A stretch of DNA of 64,000 bases from Alphaproteobacteria bacterium (GTDB lineage: Bacteria > Pseudomonadota > Alphaproteobacteria > Sphingomonadales > Sphingomonadaceae). Location: positions 1 through 64,000 of the forward strand of contig JAFAZW010000038.1 of NCBI GenBank assembly GCA_019239415.1, written 5' to 3'. The position numbers were made by a program, and so were the translations under genes. The notes beneath the pieces were generated by a model that had not been told where the DNA came from, did no database searches, and was given only the letters and a program-made list of their open reading frames with translations. Shown here one piece after another: positions 25,854-33,498 of the stretch (the first letter of the stretch is position 1; every line of letters begins with the position of its first letter).

Positions 25854-26834
25854 ATGCGGGGATCGACGAGGCTGGCGCGGTGGACGGTCGGGGCGCTGGC
25901 GATCGTCACCGCCACCGCCCTGGCGGCGCAGGCGTGGCGCGCGCCGGAGCACAAGGCGGCGTGGCCGGGCCTCCTCTCCGGAAAGGATCTGCGCGAGGCG
26001 AGCGCGAGCCTCGACCTCGGACCGGACCTCGAGCGCGGCCGCACCCCTGCCTTCGAGCTCGCCGAGCACCGCCGCCTCGACGCCGCCCTCGCCGGCGTCG
26101 CCCCGCAGCGGCCGGGCGTGGTCGACGCCTATGTTGTCTCCGTCGCCCTCGACAGCGACCCGGTGTTCGGACGCGAGGCGCGCGAGGCGGGCAAGGTGCT
26201 CGCCCGCCGCTTCGACGCGGCCGGGCGCACCATCGTCCTCGCCGGCACCGACGGCGGCGGCCCCAGCGCCCTGCCGATGGGCAGCCTTCACGCCCTGTCG
26301 CTGGCGCTCGCGCGCATCGCCGAACGGATGGACGCGCGCGAGGACGTGCTCGTCCTCTACGTCACCAGCCACGGCGCGCCGATCGGCATTTCCTATCATG
26401 ACGGCGACGAGGGCTATGGCTTCCTCTCGCCCAACCGGCTCGCGGCCGTGCTGGCGAGCCTCGGCATCCGCAACCGCCTGCTGATCCTCTCCGCCTGCTA
26501 TTCGGGCACCTTCGTGCCGCCGCTGGCGGACGCGCGGACGGCGCTGGTCACCGCCGCCGCGCGCGACCGGACCTCGTTCGGCTGCGCGGCCGACAACGAC
26601 TGGACCTTCTTCGGCGACGCGATGATCAACCGGGCGCTGAGGAAGCCGCAGCCGCTCGCCGACGCCTCCGCCGAGGCGGTGGCGCAGATCGCCCAGTGGG
26701 AGCAGGCGAAGCGCTACGAGCCCTCCAACCCGCAGGTCAGCATCGGCGCGCAAGTGTCGGCCTGGCTGCTGCCGCTCGAGACGCGCATGCCGAAGACCGC
26801 GACGGCGCCCGTGGGCCGGCCGGCGGCGCGCTGA
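25854..26834 (+). CDS. C13 (legumain-like) cysteine peptidase family protein
   Basis: Predicted membrane-anchored or exported cysteine peptidase of clan CD. After an N-terminal hydrophobic segment (WTVGALAIVTATALAAQAW) the catalytic pair is visible as LYVTSHGAP (His) and LILSACYSGTF (Cys), in the spacing of the C13 family; FGCAADNDWTFFG follows. The ATG at 25854 follows GGGGGTG; the ORF track extends upstream through a CCGACGGTG triple repeat that is unlikely to be coding. 326 residues. Substrate and partners are unknown. Confidence 0.82.
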   Translation: MRGSTRLARWTVGALAIVTATALAAQAWRAPEHKAAWPGLLSGKDLREASASLDLGPDLERGRTPAFELAEHRRLDAALAGVAPQRPGVVDAYVVSVALDSDPVFGREAREAGKVLARRFDAAGRTIVLAGTDGGGPSALPMGSLHALSLALARIAERMDAREDVLVLYVTSHGAPIGISYHDGDEGYGFLSPNRLAAVLASLGIRNRLLILSACYSGTFVPPLADARTALVTAAARDRTSFGCAADNDWTFFGDAMINRALRKPQPLADASAEAVAQIAQWEQAKRYEPSNPQVSIGAQVSAWLLPLETRMPKTATAPVGRPAAR

Positions 26835-27015
26835 CACGCCGTGAATATCCGCTCGACCCTCTGGCCCAGCGCAAGTGCGGGATGTGAACGTCTGCGTCGT
26901 CAGGCCGTCGAACCAATGATAAAGGTGTGATCACTCAGTTCGCAGGTTGGGTGACTTGAGCAGCAGAGGAAAAATAGATGGTTGACACCTCAGCACCTGA
27001 CCGAGCTAGCCGCTA

Positions 27016-28080
27016 ATGCAGATCTACTCATCTCCCGACTCCATCAGCCATAGAGAAGTAACGCTCTTGGCTGTAATGGAATGTGGATTATCGATCTGTC
27101 TATATATTGCAATTTGCCTAATCAGTAAATCAATTCTCCCTATCTTGATAGCTTCTGCTCTCGCTCCCCTTCTTCTACTGAGAACGAAGTTCTCGACAAA
27201 AGTGGCAATCTCGTGGTGGATATATACCTTCAATACACTTGACAGGATTATTGGTGGGGGACCACTTGTGGTCGCGACTGCTCCTCTAGTTTACCCGGCT
27301 GGCGTAGTGATTCGAGTTGCGGCGACCTTTTACGGGGCATTAAGGCATCCCATCTGGACGATCAGGGCGATGCCGGTTAATTGGTACCGCCAGAGTCTTT
27401 GCGTTGACTTCTTAGCTATTCCGGAAGTTATTCCAACAGAGACGAGGTACAAACAGTATGTACCAACATTCGTTGGAATGCTAATGATGATCCCTCGCTT
27501 GAGGAAGGACATTTATACAAACCCGTTGGTGGTCATGATATTCTACATCAGCATGAGCGGATCCATAATACTTGGATATGTACCATCTGTAATGCTTCGC
27601 GTGTCGTTTAAGGCAACGGCACTGATCTATATGCCATTTGTATGGATTGCACATGCCACGGCGGGGCCGAAGGATCAACTGGAGTTTCGCCTTAGTCGAT
27701 ATGTAAACAGTGAGGTGGAGAAAACGCGAAGGTGGGTATCTGCATTCGTGCTGACCGTACTAGCTGCCAAAATAGCCATATATGAAGGATATGTCGGACA
27801 CGACTATATCGTTACCGTGATTAAGAGTGAAAAGCTGGCACAATTGGTCACCGAAAAAATACCACTGTGGCAAGTGACTATGGTTTCTGACGCGACCCTG
27901 ACATATCTATTGTTCTACGTGTCCGACCTTTTATTAAGTAGAATCCGAAGCGGCCTTTCGGTAAATCGACTTGCAATTGGGTTTGTTTATTTTCTGTCGT
28001 TTTTTAGAGGTGCATCTGCTGCGATAACAGTCCTCTTTGCGTTTATGATTGTTATCGTTGCCATTGTCGGCTTGCACTGA
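27016..28080 (+). CDS. AT-rich multi-span membrane protein, unknown
   Basis: A 354-residue protein with about seven or more hydrophobic segments (for example LSICLYIAICLISKSILPIL, VMIFYISMSGSIILGYV and AAITVLFAFMIVIVAIVG). No family is recognised. The gene is visibly A+T-rich (around 45% G+C by eye) and uses codons such as ATA, TTA and AGA that its neighbours avoid, so it was probably acquired recently from a lower-GC donor. It stands alone between the C13 peptidase and a convergent DUF429 gene. Confidence 0.75.
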   Translation: MQIYSSPDSISHREVTLLAVMECGLSICLYIAICLISKSILPILIASALAPLLLLRTKFSTKVAISWWIYTFNTLDRIIGGGPLVVATAPLVYPAGVVIRVAATFYGALRHPIWTIRAMPVNWYRQSLCVDFLAIPEVIPTETRYKQYVPTFVGMLMMIPRLRKDIYTNPLVVMIFYISMSGSIILGYVPSVMLRVSFKATALIYMPFVWIAHATAGPKDQLEFRLSRYVNSEVEKTRRWVSAFVLTVLAAKIAIYEGYVGHDYIVTVIKSEKLAQLVTEKIPLWQVTMVSDATLTYLLFYVSDLLLSRIRSGLSVNRLAIGFVYFLSFFRGASAAITVLFAFMIVIVAIVGLH

Positions 28081-28092
28081 GTGCGCTCCTAT

Positions 28093-28959
28093 TCAATACA
28101 CGCCGAAGGTCCAGCCTTCGGTTTGCGCCAGCGCCGGCGTCAGCCGCGGCGGGTTCCAGAGGCGCGGGTCGGGGTGGACGCGGCGGAGCCACGCGGCGGC
28201 GATGACGGCATCGGTGGCGTGGTCGTCGTAGCGCGCAAGGGGAACGTGCGGGGCGCTGCCGAGCGCGTGCAGCACGCGGTCCAGCGTCGCGGCGTCGCGC
28301 ACCTTGGTCCGGTTCTTCGGCAGCCCCGCGGCGAGCGCGGCGATGCTCGTATAGATTTCGACCACGACCGAGCCGGACGCCGGCAGCGGGTCGAACGGCC
28401 AGATCGGGATGCGGCCGTCGAGCCGGCGCAGCACGCGCATGCCGGTGAGGCTCGACTTGCCGACCTGGGCGGCGCCGACCAGGTTGAAGTTGCTGTAGGG
28501 GTTGAGCCCCTGCTCGCGCTGGGCGACCTCAGTGACGCGCAGCCGGCCGCGGCCCGGCTCGAACAGGTCGCCGCAGCGGCCGCCGTGACGGCGGAAATGA
28601 CGCGCGGCCTCGGGATGGTCGACGAAGCTCGCGGCGGCGAGATGCGGGTCGCCGCGGCACGTCGCCTCGACGAGCGCCCACAGGCCGCGGGCGTCGGCGG
28701 GGCTCGCATCCCATCCCGGGAAGAACGCACCCCGGTCGGCGAACGGGAGGGAGGGCCCGATGTCGAGGCCGACGAGCGTGCCGGCGGGCATCTCGCCGAG
28801 GATCCAGCCGAGCGCCTCCTCGCGCGACCAGACATGGCCGGGGCGGACCAGCCGCGGCGCCTCGCGGCCGCGCCCGCACATCGCCACGGCGATGCCGCGC
28901 TGCCGCTCGCCCTTCGCTCCCGACCAGTCGATCGCGGCGAAGCGCGCGAAATGGCTCAT
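28093..28959 (-). CDS. DUF429-family protein
   Basis: The N-terminal AAIDWSGAKGERQ and the later VVEIYTSIAALAAGLPKNRTK and DDHATDAVIAAAWL blocks are those of DUF429, a predicted RNase H-fold nuclease-like family of unknown role. The start MSHFARFAAIDWSG at 28959 overlaps the stop of the YjbR-like gene upstream (ATGA), so the two are coupled. 288 residues. Confidence 0.82.
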   Translation of the reverse strand: MSHFARFAAIDWSGAKGERQRGIAVAMCGRGREAPRLVRPGHVWSREEALGWILGEMPAGTLVGLDIGPSLPFADRGAFFPGWDASPADARGLWALVEATCRGDPHLAAASFVDHPEAARHFRRHGGRCGDLFEPGRGRLRVTEVAQREQGLNPYSNFNLVGAAQVGKSSLTGMRVLRRLDGRIPIWPFDPLPASGSVVVEIYTSIAALAAGLPKNRTKVRDAATLDRVLHALGSAPHVPLARYDDHATDAVIAAAWLRRVHPDPRLWNPPRLTPALAQTEGWTFGVY

Positions 28960-29309
28960 CTCTTCTTCCGCGGCCGCGGCGGGGGCTTGGCGGCGGTCCA
29001 GTCGCGGGAGCGGGCGATGATCTCCCGCACGCGATCCGGGTCGTCGCTGCCGAAGCGGATGAGGACGGCCGGCCATCCTTCGTAATGGGGCGACTGCCAG
29101 AAGGTGTCCGGATCGGTTTCCTTCAGGATCTCGATCGTGTCGAGGTCCATCGCCACGCCGAACGAATTCCCCTGCTCGTGTCCCGTGTAGAGGAAGGCGC
29201 GGCCGTTCACCTTGACGGCCGGCTTGCCGTAGCTGGTCGAGAGCTCCGCTCCCGGCAAGGTCAGGGCGAAGGCGACCGCCTCGTCCCAGGTGCGGATCGG
29301 CTCAGCCAT
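28956..29309 (-). CDS. MmcQ/YjbR family DNA-binding protein
   Basis: A 117-residue cytoplasmic protein with WDEAVAFALTLPGAELSTSYGKPAVKVNGRAF at the N-terminus, typical of the YjbR/CyaY-fold MmcQ family. The basic C-terminal tail (RPRKKR) fits nucleic-acid contact. It overlaps the rarA end by eight bases and DUF429 by four, forming a rarA-yjbR-DUF429 operon. Confidence 0.85.
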   Translation of the reverse strand: MAEPIRTWDEAVAFALTLPGAELSTSYGKPAVKVNGRAFLYTGHEQGNSFGVAMDLDTIEILKETDPDTFWQSPHYEGWPAVLIRFGSDDPDRVREIIARSRDWTAAKPPPRPRKKR

Positions 29310-30621
29310 CGCGCTTCGCGCGCCGCTGCTCGTCCCACCAGGCCATCCGCTCGGCGATCCGCTTCTCGAAGCCGCGGTCGGTCGGCGTGTAGAAGGTGCG
29401 GGGCTCCATCTCCTCCGGCCAGTAATCGTCGCCGGAGAAGCCGCCCTCCTGGTCGTGGTCGTAGGTATAGCCCTTGCCGTAGCCGATCGTCTTCATGAGC
29501 TTGGTCGGCGCGTTGAGGATGTTCTTGGGCGGCATCAGCGAGCCGGTGTCGCGGGCGGCGCGCCAGGCGCCCTTCTGCGCCGCATAGGCCGCGTTCGATT
29601 TGGGCGCGGTCGCGAGGTAGAGGCAGGCCTGGACGATGGCGAGCTCGCCTTCCGGCGAGCCGAGGAAGTCGTACGTATCCTTCGCCGCGATGCACTGGAC
29701 GAGGGCGTTGGGGTCGGCTAGGCCGATATCCTCGACCGCCGCGCGGGTGAGCCGGCGCAGCAGGTAGAGCGGCTCCTCCCCGGCGGTCAGCATGCGGGCG
29801 AGATAGTAGAGCGCCGCCTGCGGGTCCGAGCCGCGGATCGATTTGTGGAGCGCCGAGATGAGGTTGTAATGGCCCTCGCGATCCTTGTCGTAGACCGCGA
29901 CCCGGCGGTGGAGGAGGGCGGAGAGTCCGGCCGCGTCGAGCGACGCGTCCAGGTCGACGGAGAACAGCGTTTCCGCCTGGTTGAGCAGGAACCGGCCGTC
30001 GCCGTCGGCGGTGGCGACGAGCGCGTCGCGGGCCTCCGGCGTGAGGGGGAGGGGGCGCTGCATGATCGCTTCGGCGCGGTCGAGCAGCTGGCCGAGCGCC
30101 GCCGCGTCGAGCCGGTTGAGGATCAGCACCTGCGCCCGCGACAGGAGGGCGGCGTTGAGCTCGAACGAGGGATTCTCGGTCGTCGCGCCGACCAGCACCA
30201 CGGTGCCGTCCTCGACATAGGGCAGGAAGCCGTCCTGCTGGGCGCGATTGAAGCGGTGGATCTCGTCGACGAAGAGGAGGGTCTGCCGCCCCGCGCGCGC
30301 GAACTCCTTCGCCTCGGCGAACACCTTCTTGAGTTCGGCGACGCCCGAGAAGACGGCCGAGATGGCGACGAAGCGCATGCCGACCGCGTCGGCGAGCAGC
30401 CGCGCGATCGTCGTCTTGCCGGTGCCGGGCGGCCCCCACAGGATCATCGAGGCGAGCTTCCCCGCCGCCACCATCCGCCCGATCGCGCCCTCGGGGCCGG
30501 TGAGATGGTCCTGCCCGACCACCTCGTCGAGCCGCTGGGGCCGCAGGCGGTCGGCGAGCGGCGCGTTGTCCGCGGGCGGGGCGGGCGGAGGCGGGGAGTC
30601 GCTGGCGAAGAGGTCGGGCAC
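29302..30621 (-). CDS. rarA: Replication-associated recombination protein A (MgsA/RarA)
   Basis: AAA+ ATPase acting at stalled replication forks. Walker A is WGPPGTGKTT, Walker B is LLFVDEIHRFN, sensor block is GATTENPSFELN, and the C-terminal tetramerisation domain includes GRFLLNQAETL and YLARMLTAGEEPLY. 439 residues. The start codon is GTG at 30621. It is the first gene of a three-gene overlap operon. Confidence 0.96.
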   Translation of the reverse strand: MPDLFASDSPPPPAPPADNAPLADRLRPQRLDEVVGQDHLTGPEGAIGRMVAAGKLASMILWGPPGTGKTTIARLLADAVGMRFVAISAVFSGVAELKKVFAEAKEFARAGRQTLLFVDEIHRFNRAQQDGFLPYVEDGTVVLVGATTENPSFELNAALLSRAQVLILNRLDAAALGQLLDRAEAIMQRPLPLTPEARDALVATADGDGRFLLNQAETLFSVDLDASLDAAGLSALLHRRVAVYDKDREGHYNLISALHKSIRGSDPQAALYYLARMLTAGEEPLYLLRRLTRAAVEDIGLADPNALVQCIAAKDTYDFLGSPEGELAIVQACLYLATAPKSNAAYAAQKGAWRAARDTGSLMPPKNILNAPTKLMKTIGYGKGYTYDHDQEGGFSGDDYWPEEMEPRTFYTPTDRGFEKRIAERMAWWDEQRRAKRDG

Positions 30622-30660
30622 CTACACTAGATAGTCGAAAGGTCATGGCATTCCACCTGC

Positions 30661-30815
30661 CTCCCCATCCGACCGGATGGGGAGGGGGACCACCGAAGGT
30701 GGTGGAGGGGTGAGGGGTGCAGGCGTCCGCCGTCCAGCACCCGGACCTGTGGCGTTGGCGCAGCTACCCCTCCACCGGCTTCGCCGGTCCCCCTCCCCAC
30801 GCCTACGGCGCAGGG
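30661..30815. repeat. Inverted pair of palindromic intergenic repeats
   Basis: The stretch GGGGGACCACCGAAGGTGGT-GGAGGGGTG recurs inverted about 65 bases later as ACCCCTCCACCGGCTTCGCC-GGTCCCCCTCCCC. Each arm also contains its own small palindrome. The whole looks like a REP/BIME-type element filling the gap between rarA and the PadR gene. Confidence 0.8.
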
Positions 30816-30845
30816 AAGCAGAGGCAGCTTGACTACGCTACATCA

Positions 30846-30862
30846 AAGATATATCTAAGATG
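30846..30862. promoter_or_regulatory. Putative PadR operator / -10 region
   Basis: AAAGATATATCTAAG contains the perfect palindrome AGATATATCT about 30 bases before the PadR start codon. Many PadR regulators repress their own promoter through AT-rich dyads, so autoregulation is likely. The site is seen; the binding is inferred. Confidence 0.5.
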
Positions 30863-30887
30863 CAGCACGACAGAGCGGAGGAACATC

Positions 30888-31511
30888 ATGGCACGGCATT
30901 GCGGTCCCGGTTTCGAGTTCGGCAAGTTCGGTCCCGGCGTGTTCGGGATGCGATTCGGTCCGCGCGGCTTCGGCTTTGGCCCCGGCTTCCCGTTCGGAGG
31001 CGAGTTCGGCGAGGAGTTCGGCTTCGGCGGCGGCGGGCGGCGCGGGCGGCGCGGGCGGATGTTCGAGAGCGGCGAGCTCAGGCTCGTGCTGCTGAAGCTG
31101 ATCGCCGACCAGCCGCGTCACGGCTACGACCTCATCCGGGCGATCGAGGAGCTGACCCACGGCAGCTACGCGCCGAGTCCCGGCGTCGTCTATCCGACCC
31201 TCACCATGCTGCAGGACATGGGGCTGATCCAGGAGGCCGCCGCCGAGGGCGCGCGCAAGGCCTTCGCGATCACCCCCGAGGGCGAGGCCCACCTGGCGGA
31301 ACGCGCCGACGAGGTCGAAGCCCTGTTCGCGCGGCTCGAGGACGCCGGCGAAGGCAAGCGCCGCGCCGGCGGCCGGCCGATCAAGCGCGCGGTCGGGAAC
31401 CTCCTCTCCGCGCTGTGGCACCGCGTGGCGGCGGAGGACATGAGCGAGGAGCGCCTCCACGACATCGCCGCCATCCTCGACGAGGCGGCGCAGAAGATCG
31501 AGCGGCTGTAG
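30888..31511 (+). CDS. PadR family transcriptional regulator with Phe/Gly-rich N-terminus
   Basis: Residues 1-55 are a low-complexity Phe/Gly/Arg stretch (GFGFGPGFPFGGEFGEEFGF), followed by the PadR winged helix (LRLVLLKLIADQPRHGYDLI, GSYAPSPGVVYPTLTMLQDM) and a C-terminal helix for dimerisation. 207 residues. The ATG at 30888 has GGAGG seven bases upstream. No operon partner follows; the next gene is convergent. Ligand and targets unknown. Confidence 0.88.
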   Translation: MARHCGPGFEFGKFGPGVFGMRFGPRGFGFGPGFPFGGEFGEEFGFGGGGRRGRRGRMFESGELRLVLLKLIADQPRHGYDLIRAIEELTHGSYAPSPGVVYPTLTMLQDMGLIQEAAAEGARKAFAITPEGEAHLAERADEVEALFARLEDAGEGKRRAGGRPIKRAVGNLLSALWHRVAAEDMSEERLHDIAAILDEAAQKIERL

Positions 31512-31536
31512 GGGCTGGCGGGGGCGGGCCCTGGTC

Positions 31537-31622
31537 CGTCATCCCGGCGAAAGCCGGGATCTCCACGCACGAGAGGCGCCGCGCTCTTCACCCGACGAGA
31601 CCCTGGCTTTCGCCGGGGTAAC
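31537..31622. repeat. REP-like palindromic repeat pair
   Basis: CATCCCGGCGAAAGCCGGGAT and, inverted, CCCTGGCTTTCGCCGGGGT flank about 40 bases. This is the widespread proteobacterial GGCGAAAGCC type of intergenic palindrome. It lies between the convergent PadR and lipoprotein genes. Confidence 0.8.
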
Positions 31623-31652
31623 GGGTGACCACCGAGGCGCCACGCACACGAA

Positions 31653-31690
31653 AAAAAGGGGCGCCCCGGACCGGCCGGAGCGCCCCTTCT
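31653..31690 (-). terminator. Rho-independent terminator of the lipoprotein gene
   Basis: On the minus strand GGGGCGC...GCGCCCC brackets a CCGGCCGGTCCGG loop region and is followed by seven T. It starts 22 bases after the lipoprotein stop. Confidence 0.8.
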
Positions 31691-31711
31691 CGTTCGAGCC
31701 GAAGAGGAAGC

Positions 31712-32020
31712 TTACTTCTTCTTGGTCTCGGTCTTCGTCGTCGTGGTGTTGGTCGTGGCCGCGGCCGCGCCGTTCTTGTCGGCCTTCACCGCGTTGTCGA
31801 CCTTCTCGGCCTTGTTCTCACCGGCGGCGCGAACCGCGTCCGCCTTGTTGTCGGCGGCGGCGGTGATGTTGGAGGCGGTGTTCTCGGCCGAAGCCTCGAT
31901 GTTCGACGCGACGGCGTCGGCATTGGCGACGACGTTGTCGCCGGCCGCCGTATGCTTGTTGCAGGCGCCGAGCGCGAGCACGGCGAAGCCGACAGCCGCG
32001 GCCTTCACGATGAGCTTCAT
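31712..32020 (-). CDS. Small Ala/Asn/Lys-rich lipoprotein
   Basis: Start MKLIVKAAAVGFAVLALGAC shows a lipoprotein signal peptide with lipobox LGAC; the ATG at 32020 has GAGGGGAAAG upstream, unlike the track's longer start. The mature ~80 residues are low complexity with recurring A-x-N units (NIEASAENTASNITAAADNK) and a Thr/Lys tail TKTETKKK. It probably forms a helical envelope-associated chain. Function unknown. Confidence 0.8.
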   Translation of the reverse strand: MKLIVKAAAVGFAVLALGACNKHTAAGDNVVANADAVASNIEASAENTASNITAAADNKADAVRAAGENKAEKVDNAVKADKNGAAAATTNTTTTKTETKKK

Positions 32021-32049
32021 AGAATCTTTCCCCTCTGTTTCGGCCTCAC

Positions 32050-32080
32050 AAAAGAACGCCCCAGCTTTTGGCTGGGGCGT
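32050..32080 (-). terminator. Stem-loop with T-rich tail upstream of lipoprotein gene
   Basis: On the minus strand ACGCCCCAGC, a CAAAA loop and GCTGGGGCGT form a perfect 10-bp stem followed by TTCTTTT. It can end the glycosyltransferase transcript, or act as an attenuator ahead of the lipoprotein start 30 bases on. Confidence 0.7.
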
Positions 32081-32213
32081 CCGTGGGAGCCCCGCGTGAC
32101 CGGTTGGAGGCTCAACCAACAGGAATAACCCACGCGGCATATGTTAAGTTCCGAAAGCGTCACAATCAAGAGACACGTGCTGCGGCGAAAAAACCGCCGA
32201 TTACCGCCATTTT

Positions 32214-33395
32214 CTAGGGTATCGGGCTCGGTCCGGGCGGTCGCCCCCCGGCGGCGCGGTGGCGGATGATTCGGCAATAGCCGTCGACGAGGTCCTGGTT
32301 GACCTCGTCCCAGCCGAAGCGACGGCTGCCCTCCGCGCCGGCCCGCCCCGCGGCCGCGCGCGCCGCCGGATCCTGGCAATAGAGGCGCAGCGCCTCGGCG
32401 AAGCCCTCGATCGCCCCCGGACGGATGAGGCGGCCGGTGACGCCGTCGTCGACGAGGCTCTCGCTCCCCGTCGCGCGCGCGGCGACGACTGGAATGCCGG
32501 CGGCGAGGGCCTCCAGGGTGACGTTACCGAACGTCTCGGTGACGGACGGGTTGAACAGCATGTCCATCGAGGCCACCGCGCGGCCGAGGTCCGGCCCCTT
32601 CTGGAAGCCAACGAACACCGCCTGGGGCAGGCGCTTCTCGAACCAGTCGCGCGCGGGCCCCTCGCCGACGACGAGCACCCGGTGGCGCACCTGCCGCTTG
32701 GCGAGGCAGTCGATCGTCTCGGAAAAGACGTCGAGCCCCTTCTCCATCACCAGCCGGCCGACGAAGCCGACCACCGGCTCCTCGTCGCCGATGCCGAGGC
32801 CGCCGCGCCAGGCGAGGTCGCGCATGCCCGGATTGAAGATGTCGCGGTCGATGCCGCGGGTCCAGATGCCGACGTCGTAGTTCATCCGCTGGTCGCGCAG
32901 CAGCTGCGCCATCGAATCGGAGGGCGCGAAGATCGCGTCGCAGCGGCGGTAGAAGCGCCTGAGGCCGGCGAGCACGAGCGGCTCGAGGAAGGCGAGGCCG
33001 TAATAGCGGAAATAGGTCTCGAACCTGGTGTGGACCGAGGCGACGACGGGCAGGTCCATGCGGTGGGCGAGAGTGACCGCGCGGTGACCGAGTATGTCCG
33101 GGCTGGCGACGTGGAAGATGTTGGGCCGGAACTCCCGTATGTCGCGGCGGGCGCGCGGCGGCAGGGCGATCGGAATCTTGTATTCCGCCCGCCGCGGCAC
33201 CGGCACGCTCGGAATGTGGATGACGGGCGCGTTCGGCGGGAAGGCGGGCCTGGCGACGGTCGGCGAATAGACCCGCACCGCCGCGCCCTGCCGCAGGAGA
33301 TAGTCGACCAGCCGGTTCAGCGCCTGGTTCGCGCCGTCCCGTATGTAATTGTAGTTGCCGCTGAACAGGGCGATGCGCAGGTCCGACGCGTCCAT
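32214..33395 (-). CDS. Glycosyltransferase family 4 (GT4)
   Basis: Retaining GT-B glycosyltransferase of 393 residues, likely at the cytoplasmic membrane face. N-terminal SGNYNYIRDGANQALNRLVDYL is the acceptor side; VVGFVGRLVMEKGLDVF and the nucleotide-sugar site PSVTETFGNVTLEALAAGIPVV are the GT4 signature (E-x7-E). Start MDASDLRIALFSG at 33395 fits the family; the track start adds 29 non-conserved residues. Resembles glycolipid mannosyl/glucuronosyl transferases; substrate not decidable. Confidence 0.88.
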   Translation of the reverse strand: MDASDLRIALFSGNYNYIRDGANQALNRLVDYLLRQGAAVRVYSPTVARPAFPPNAPVIHIPSVPVPRRAEYKIPIALPPRARRDIREFRPNIFHVASPDILGHRAVTLAHRMDLPVVASVHTRFETYFRYYGLAFLEPLVLAGLRRFYRRCDAIFAPSDSMAQLLRDQRMNYDVGIWTRGIDRDIFNPGMRDLAWRGGLGIGDEEPVVGFVGRLVMEKGLDVFSETIDCLAKRQVRHRVLVVGEGPARDWFEKRLPQAVFVGFQKGPDLGRAVASMDMLFNPSVTETFGNVTLEALAAGIPVVAARATGSESLVDDGVTGRLIRPGAIEGFAEALRLYCQDPAARAAAGRAGAEGSRRFGWDEVNQDLVDGYCRIIRHRAAGGRPPGPSPIP

Positions 33396-33498
33396 CGCCG
33401 CGCGGATAGCCGCAATCGGCGGCGCTGCGCAAATCCGGGGCGGTTGAGCCGGGCGCGCAACGGGTCTAGCCTCGCCCGCCATCGACGGGGGTGAGACG

